Positions 34,740-38,711 of a DNA stretch of 38,711 nt are shown piece after piece. Each line of letters opens with the position of its first letter. Position 1 is the stretch's first letter. Location: the NCBI GenBank assembly GCA_030648295.1, contig JAUSID010000208.1, positions 1-38,711 on the forward strand. The letters are read 5' to 3'. The stretch is from Opitutaceae bacterium (GTDB lineage Bacteria; Verrucomicrobiota; Verrucomicrobiia; Opitutales; Opitutaceae). The position numbers and the translations under genes are program-made. The notes beneath the pieces were generated by a model. The model had not been told where the DNA came from. It worked only from the letters and a program-made list of their open reading frames with translations, and ran no database searches.

Positions 34740-35000
34740 CCAGATGGCAGACGGCAGAGGAAGAACGCGAGACGCGGAAGAACGCGAGAACGCGGCGAAG
34801 ACACGAAAGACGGGGGAGAACGCGAGAACGCGAGACAACCGAGTCCGAAATGCAGACGCCAGACGGCAGACGCCAGATGCGAAACCCGAAACCCGAAACC
34901 CGAAACCCGAAACGCGAAACCCGCCATAGGCGGGCAAGCGCGAAACCCAAAACCCAAAACCCAGAACTCAGAACCCAGAACTCAGAACCGAGTACTACTT
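34740..35000. repeat. Purine-rich repeat array between TonB receptor and response regulator genes
   Basis: The left part has GAGAACGCGAGAACGCGAGAC and CAGACGGCAGACGCC units like those at 25942-26205. The right part is a run of GAAACCC, CAAAACC and CAGAACTCAGAACC units. No gene is supported; the spurious minus-strand ORFs have the Gly-Phe-Arg-Val-Ser repeats expected from such DNA. The array touches the 3' end of the response regulator gene (35005). Confidence 0.8.
34885..34908 (-). other. Candidate G-quadruplex motif
   Basis: On the minus strand four GGG runs are separated by 4-nt TTTC spacers (complement of CCC at 34885, 34892, 34899 and 34906). Further GGG runs follow at 34920-34922 and, spaced by TTTT, at 34946-34962. 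The minus strand is the coding strand of the response regulator gene just upstream, so its transcript could carry the motif in the 3' region. Confidence 0.5.
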
Positions 35001-35004
35001 TGAG

Positions 35005-35532
35005 TTACAATCTGGCGAGGTCGGCAGGGGCCTGAGCGAAACGTTCGCCGAGTTTGCCGGCGCTGTCCGTGTGGAGCTGTCTTCCGGTGCGATCAACTTC
35101 GGGCGTCTCGCACGTCATCCAGTAGTCGTGGAGAATCTTCAGATGCTTTCGAAGTTGGTCCATGGAGTGCGGCTTCACATGAAAGGAACTGGCGCCCAAC
35201 ATATATGATTTCTTGATGTCATCCAAATCGGACGAGGAAGTGAATACGACGGATGGAATAATAGCCCACTCCGGATTGCCTTGCAGATGCTGGAGGACCG
35301 CAAAGCCATCGGCTTTTGGCATCTTGAGGTCAGTCATGATGAAGGTCGGGTATTCGTAAATCGTCCGGTCCGCGTATTTACCTTCGCCCATCATATAGGC
35401 GATCGCTTCCTCCCCGTCGTGGACTTGATGAATCGGCCCGTTCACGCCGTTCTGACGGAACGCTCTTTCCGCGAACATCAGATAATCCGCATCGTCGTCC
35501 ACCATCAGGATTGTAGCGTGATACTTCCTCAT
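35005..35532 (-). CDS. Receiver-only response regulator (Rcp1/CheY-like)
   Basis: The product is 175 residues from ATG 35532. A single receiver domain covers residues 5-140: acidic pair Asp12/Asp13 in MVDDDADYLM, phospho-acceptor Asp68 in IMTDLKMPKADG, Thr98 in VVFTSSSDLDDI, and Lys120 in FHVKPHS. There is no DNA-binding or enzyme domain; the last 35 residues are a non-conserved tail. Such proteins relay phosphate within multi-step histidine kinase systems (the Rcp1 type works with phytochrome-like kinases). No kinase gene is adjacent. It is transcribed divergently from the SGNH-like gene, with 254 bases between the starts. Confidence 0.9.
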   Translation of the reverse strand: MRKYHATILMVDDDADYLMFAERAFRQNGVNGPIHQVHDGEEAIAYMMGEGKYADRTIYEYPTFIMTDLKMPKADGFAVLQHLQGNPEWAIIPSVVFTSSSDLDDIKKSYMLGASSFHVKPHSMDQLRKHLKILHDYWMTCETPEVDRTGRQLHTDSAGKLGERFAQAPADLARL

Positions 35533-35786
35533 TGGGCGGTGAGTGGGCGGATACAACGCCCTGGCGTCAACCGGGTGTGCCCCGCGTAGTGGTGGAAGCG
35601 CAGTGGTGCGGGCACCGGCAACGCGGCGCATCAGGCCCTTACGTTTCCGGCGGACACGGGTTTGGAATGCAGGAGAATTTCTCCAAGCCTCGCGAGGGAA
35701 GATTCCGGCTGGCGCGGACTTGCTCGCGAACCTCCGATCGGGTCGCATTGAGGCCGGGGCGGAAAACCCACGACAGCCACCTTACC

Positions 35787-37130
35787 ATGTATCGTCGCAA
35801 ATTCCTCGAATCGACAGCCATCGGTGCATCCGTTGTCCTTTGCGGCCGCCTGCGGGCCGCCAATGAGAGCGCCAAGTCCTCACCGACGCCCGCCACTCCG
35901 GCGATGCGTTACGATGACTGGCTCGCCGCACGCCACAAACGCGTGCTCGTGGCCGCGCATCTCGACGCGTTCCTGCAGCCACCGTCGAACAACCAGTGGG
36001 CGAAGTTCGACTCCGAGCTCGGTTACGTTCCGAAGGACAGCATCCAGCGCGACGGGGTGGACGGTTCGCGCAGCGTGTATCGCTACGGGCCGGCGGGCGA
36101 ACGCCGGCTCATCAGCTACGCGGATCGTGCGTGCCGCGTGAATACGTACGGCAACAGCTTCACCCAGTGTCATCAGGTCAGCGACGGCGAGACATGGCAG
36201 GAGTACCTGGCGGCGCATCTCGGCGAGCCCATCCGGAACTTTGGCGTCGGCGGCTACGGCGTGTTCCAGGCCTTTGCCCGGCTCCGGCGGATGGAGCAAA
36301 CCGCGGTCAAGGCTCCCTATCTGATCTTCAACATCTTTGACGACGATCACCGGCGCTCGCTGATGCCATGGCGTGGCTTCATTGTTAACTACACGCGCAC
36401 GGCGGAAATGTACCATGCCAACCCCTGGACCCACCTGCGGATCAATCTCGACTCCGGCCGGTGGGACGAATCCGCCAGCCCCTGCCCAACTCCGGCGGCG
36501 CTGCGTGACCTGCTCTCCTTCGAACGGACGCGAGCCGTCGTGGCGAACCACGAAATCATCCAGTTGCAGGCCATGTTCGAGGGCGTGCCCGACGTGCCGC
36601 AGGACCGGATTCGCCGGCTGGCGGACTGGGCCAAGGTGCGCTTCGACTTCATCGATGCGGCCACGCGCCGCGCCTCGGCGGAAAAGCTCGGCGACGTTGT
36701 GGCGCGAGCGAGCACGCTGCACGTGATGGAGAAGCTGCTCGCATTCGCCCGGCAACATGACCGGAAGTTGATGGTCGTATTGAGCTATGGAACACGCGCC
36801 GCGCTCCGGGCCTGTGAGGGCGGAGCGAAGCTCGGGGCCGACGTCCAGTTGCTGCAATGGCTGAAGGACCGCGGGATACCGACCGTCGATGCGTTCGATG
36901 CGCACGTGGCCGATTTCGCGCAGTTCCGGATCTCGCCGGCCGACTATATCAAGCGGCTCTACATCGGGCACTATTCGCCGGCCGGAAACCAGTTCTTCGC
37001 CTTTGCGCTTAAAAAGGCCCTCGTCGAGTGGCTCGAACCGAAGCCCATCACGTATCAGCCGTCGGGAACCATCATCGATTTCCAGGATGGCCGGTATCTC
37101 GACAAGTCTCCCGCCACGCCGGCGAGGTGA
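35787..37130 (+). CDS. SGNH/GDSL-like hydrolase with twin-arginine-type signal
   Basis: The product is 447 residues from ATG 35787. The frame opens at 35532, but MYRRKFLESTAIGASVVLCG is a clear export signal, so 35787 is the natural start. Putative SGNH blocks: NTYGNSFTQCHQVSDGETWQ (Ser124 as nucleophile), NFGVGGYGVFQAFA (oxyanion Gly), and near the end LYIGHYSPAGNQ (His395 as base). The usual Asp three residues before that His is not seen (Tyr-Ile-Gly-His), so activity is uncertain. The family includes esterases and acyltransferases acting on cell-surface or plant polysaccharides. Function beyond the fold is inference. It is flanked by repeat arrays. Confidence 0.72.
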   Translation: MYRRKFLESTAIGASVVLCGRLRAANESAKSSPTPATPAMRYDDWLAARHKRVLVAAHLDAFLQPPSNNQWAKFDSELGYVPKDSIQRDGVDGSRSVYRYGPAGERRLISYADRACRVNTYGNSFTQCHQVSDGETWQEYLAAHLGEPIRNFGVGGYGVFQAFARLRRMEQTAVKAPYLIFNIFDDDHRRSLMPWRGFIVNYTRTAEMYHANPWTHLRINLDSGRWDESASPCPTPAALRDLLSFERTRAVVANHEIIQLQAMFEGVPDVPQDRIRRLADWAKVRFDFIDAATRRASAEKLGDVVARASTLHVMEKLLAFARQHDRKLMVVLSYGTRAALRACEGGAKLGADVQLLQWLKDRGIPTVDAFDAHVADFAQFRISPADYIKRLYIGHYSPAGNQFFAFALKKALVEWLEPKPITYQPSGTIIDFQDGRYLDKSPATPAR

Positions 37131-37243
37131 ACCATCAAACCGCTGCTGCAATCCGGTCGACGGTCCACGTGACATCGCAAGACGGCGCCGCGCCGGAGGT
37201 TGAAGTCTCATGCTGACGCCCGGCCAAGACCCCTCCCGGAGGG

Positions 37244-37376
37244 AACGTTGAAAGGGACAGGGACCAGAGACCAGAGACCAGGGACTAGAGACCAAGGACT
37301 GGAGACCAAGGACTGGATACACCCGAAACGCGAAACGCGGAACGCGAAACGCGGAACGCGAAACCCAGACGGGTGG
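37244..37376. repeat. Purine-rich tandem repeats after the SGNH-like gene
   Basis: AGGGACCAGAGACCAGAGACC-like units (about 37255-37315) are followed by GAAACGCGGAACGC units (about 37324-37365). It is the third array of this type in the window. The stretch 37131-37243 has no gene; it ends in a CCGGAGGGAACGTTGAAAGG segment. Confidence 0.75.
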
Positions 37377-37387
37377 GACGAGTTTTC

Positions 37388-37412
37388 CAGCCTCGTTACC
37401 TCGGCTGCTACG
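37388..37412. repeat. Half-site of the mod palindrome family
   Basis: These 25 bases are identical to 7287-7311 and match one arm of the palindrome at 19010-19060 with one to two differences. The inverted second arm is not present here. Following sequence (to about 37520) has an open frame reading ARLQEDGYPPDVVKLLGSIL that I do not recognise and which is probably another gene fragment. Confidence 0.75.
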
Positions 37413-37546
37413 AAGCCCGATCGCACGATTGCAGGAAGACGGCTATCCACCGGATGTGGTGAAGCTGTTGGGGAGCATCCTGATTGACCTGCATTTCAAG
37501 GAACGCGGTTACGCGACGATCCGGCCGAAACACACACCCGACGGCG

Positions 37547-38419
37547 ATGATCGATTTGCTGGGCGACGATCGATTCTTCGCCCGCATCACGTATTTTGAA
37601 ACGGCGCAGATCGGCGATGCCGCCGTGTCGCCGAGCGGAGCGGTGCTCGATGCTTCGGCGCTGGGCCGCTCGCAGACGAAGGCCGTCCTGGGCGCGCTGC
37701 GCGACGCCGGCCGGATTACCCAGGCCCAGTACGATGCCGGCACATTCAATTGGAACGCCGCCACCATCGACACGGCGAGCCGCGGCCAGGAACTCGAACT
37801 CATCGCCAACCCGACGAGGAACTGGACCATCCGGGCGAACTACTCCCACTCGTCGCGGGACCGGGAAAACTTCTTCGCCGAAGGTTATGCCTACTTCGCG
37901 CAAAAATTCCCGGAGTGGCGCGCACTTGCCGCCGGCGATCCAACGCTCGTTGCTCTCGTCGAGGCGAACATCACCACCATCCAGCAAAACGAACTCGACG
38001 GCCGGGCAGTGGCGCAGGAGCAGGGCTTCGGCTCGGTCCCGCACAAGGCGACCATGACCACGCGGTACAAGTTCGATACCGGCAGCTTCATGGGCGAGCA
38101 GTTGAAAGGCGTCTATGTCGGCAGCGGAGTGCGGTACCAGTCGGGCACGTTCAGCCAGACCGACACCCGGGCGCCCAGTGCAGGCGGGACGGGGAAGAGT
38201 TATCATACGAAAGCCACGCTCTTCACCGACGCGTTTGCCGGCTATCGCTTCCGGCTGCCCTGGCGGCAGGTGCCGGTCGGCATTCAGGTCAACATTCGCA
38301 ACATCTTCAATTCCGACCGCGACAGTCTGGCGCGATACAACTCCGATTTTTCGGGCCCGCGGCGGATCTACCTGCGCGAGCCGCGTTCGTTCAAGGTGAC
38401 GTTTTCCGCGGATTATTGA
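37547..38419 (+). pseudogene. C-terminal remnant of a TonB-dependent receptor
   Basis: About 290 codons from near ATG 37547 to TGA 38417-38419 read as the last third of a TonB-dependent receptor barrel: RFFARITYFETAQIGDA, LELIANPTRNWTIRANYSHS, VPHKATMTTRYKFDTG, LKGVYVGSGVRYQSG and VPVGIQVNIRNIFNSD, ending in the aromatic VTFSADY. The signal peptide, plug and most of the barrel are missing, and the sequence just upstream is unrelated or repeat DNA. It might be expressed from an ATG at 37484 or 37547 but would have no export signal, so it is a 5'-deleted pseudogene. It belongs to a different receptor subgroup from the two intact ones. Confidence 0.8.
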
Positions 38420-38537
38420 AGGCTCATCGTTCTTTTACACTTCGGGAGTCGTATTGGGCCCATTTGTCTGCCACTTATTCCGACCCCGCATCGCACGTCG
38501 CGACGCCATGTACGATCGACAACTCCAAAAGCCAGAT

Positions 38538-38711
38538 ATGAAAACCTATCGCTCCAATCGGGGCTTCACCCTCGTTGAAATCATGATCGTCGTTGTCATC
38601 ATCGGCCTCCTGGCCGCGATGGCGATCCCGGCGTTCCAGAAGGTCCGTCAGTCGTCGCAGGACAAGGCGGTCTTGAACAATGCTCGTCAGCTCTCCGCCG
38701 CCGCGGACCAG
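38538..38711 (+). CDS. Type IV pilin-like prepilin (3' end beyond window)
   Basis: The gene starts at ATG 38538 and runs off the right edge after 58 codons. It has the class III signal: short basic leader MKTYRSNRG cleaved before Phe, then FTLVEIMIVVVIIGLLAAMA with the conserved Glu5, then IPAFQKVRQSSQDKAVLNNA. This is the N-methylated hydrophobic helix of type IV pilins and type II secretion pseudopilins. The many verrucomicrobial paralogues of this type are often of uncertain role. The 118 bases between the TonB remnant and this start hold nothing I can identify. Confidence 0.9.
   Translation, partial: MKTYRSNRGFTLVEIMIVVVIIGLLAAMAIPAFQKVRQSSQDKAVLNNARQLSAAADQ

Noticed and set aside
34608-34957. 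Minus-strand ORFs with Gly-Phe-Arg-Val-Ser repeats
   Set aside because: They are translations of the GAAACCC/AGACGG tandem repeats in several frames; no start context, no domain.
35532-35786. Upstream extension of the SGNH-like gene
   Set aside because: The extra residues precede a clear signal peptide at 35787 and cover the divergent promoter region.
1-38711. tRNA, rRNA or other structured RNA genes
   Set aside because: I looked for tRNA T-arm and anticodon patterns and for rRNA-like conserved segments and saw none; a covariance-model search would be needed to be sure.

Overview
The window is GC-rich bacterial chromosome. It most resembles the Opitutaceae (Verrucomicrobiota). The clues are paired TonB-dependent receptors with carboxypeptidase-like N-terminal extensions, a duplicated C-terminal module common in secreted verrucomicrobial proteins, pectin-sugar and other carbohydrate genes, a Tat-dependent alpha/beta hydrolase, and many GC-rich interspersed palindromic repeats between genes. 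The taxon is inferred from gene style; there is no rRNA or other marker here.

Layout, left to right. (1) The 3' end of an acyl-CoA dehydrogenase gene, then a repeat-rich gap and a very large exported NHL/Ig-like surface protein (765-5627) ended by a strong intrinsic terminator. A gene-less repeat block follows, closed by a second, similar terminator. (2) A YdeI/OmdA-type protein, then a ribosome hibernation factor gene coupled to a small unknown gene, two gene relics and a MITE-like element. (3) A gene in which a CPBP intramembrane protease runs in frame into ProA (9041-11314), followed by kduI-kduD (unsaturated uronate catabolism) and a small membrane-anchored protein. (4) A decayed zone (14084-16022) with gene tails, an internally deleted serine hydrolase and repeats. 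(5) A zinc-ribbon/TPR protein and a Tat-exported alpha/beta hydrolase. (6) A minus-strand type III restriction-modification operon, res - PIN ribonuclease - mod, with 4-base ATGA overlaps at both junctions; mod carries a 51-bp palindromic repeat translated in frame. (7) An orphan DUF433 antitoxin with a truncated toxin partner joined to the tail of a VOC-family gene. (8) A minus-strand carbohydrate-uptake region: TonB receptor, sugar-binding protein, permease, second TonB receptor, without an ATP-binding subunit. (9) A receiver-only response regulator divergent from an SGNH-like hydrolase, then the 3' remnant of another TonB receptor and the start of a type IV pilin gene at the right edge.

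Functionally, the intact genes describe a polysaccharide-using Gram-negative bacterium: outer-membrane receptors and a periplasmic binding protein for uptake, exported esterase-like enzymes, and KduI/KduD for cytoplasmic uronate breakdown. The most notable system is the type III RM operon with the embedded PIN-domain toxin-like gene. The other striking theme is repeat biology: at least five intergenic repeat families, one of which has entered a coding sequence and one of which could form a G-quadruplex.
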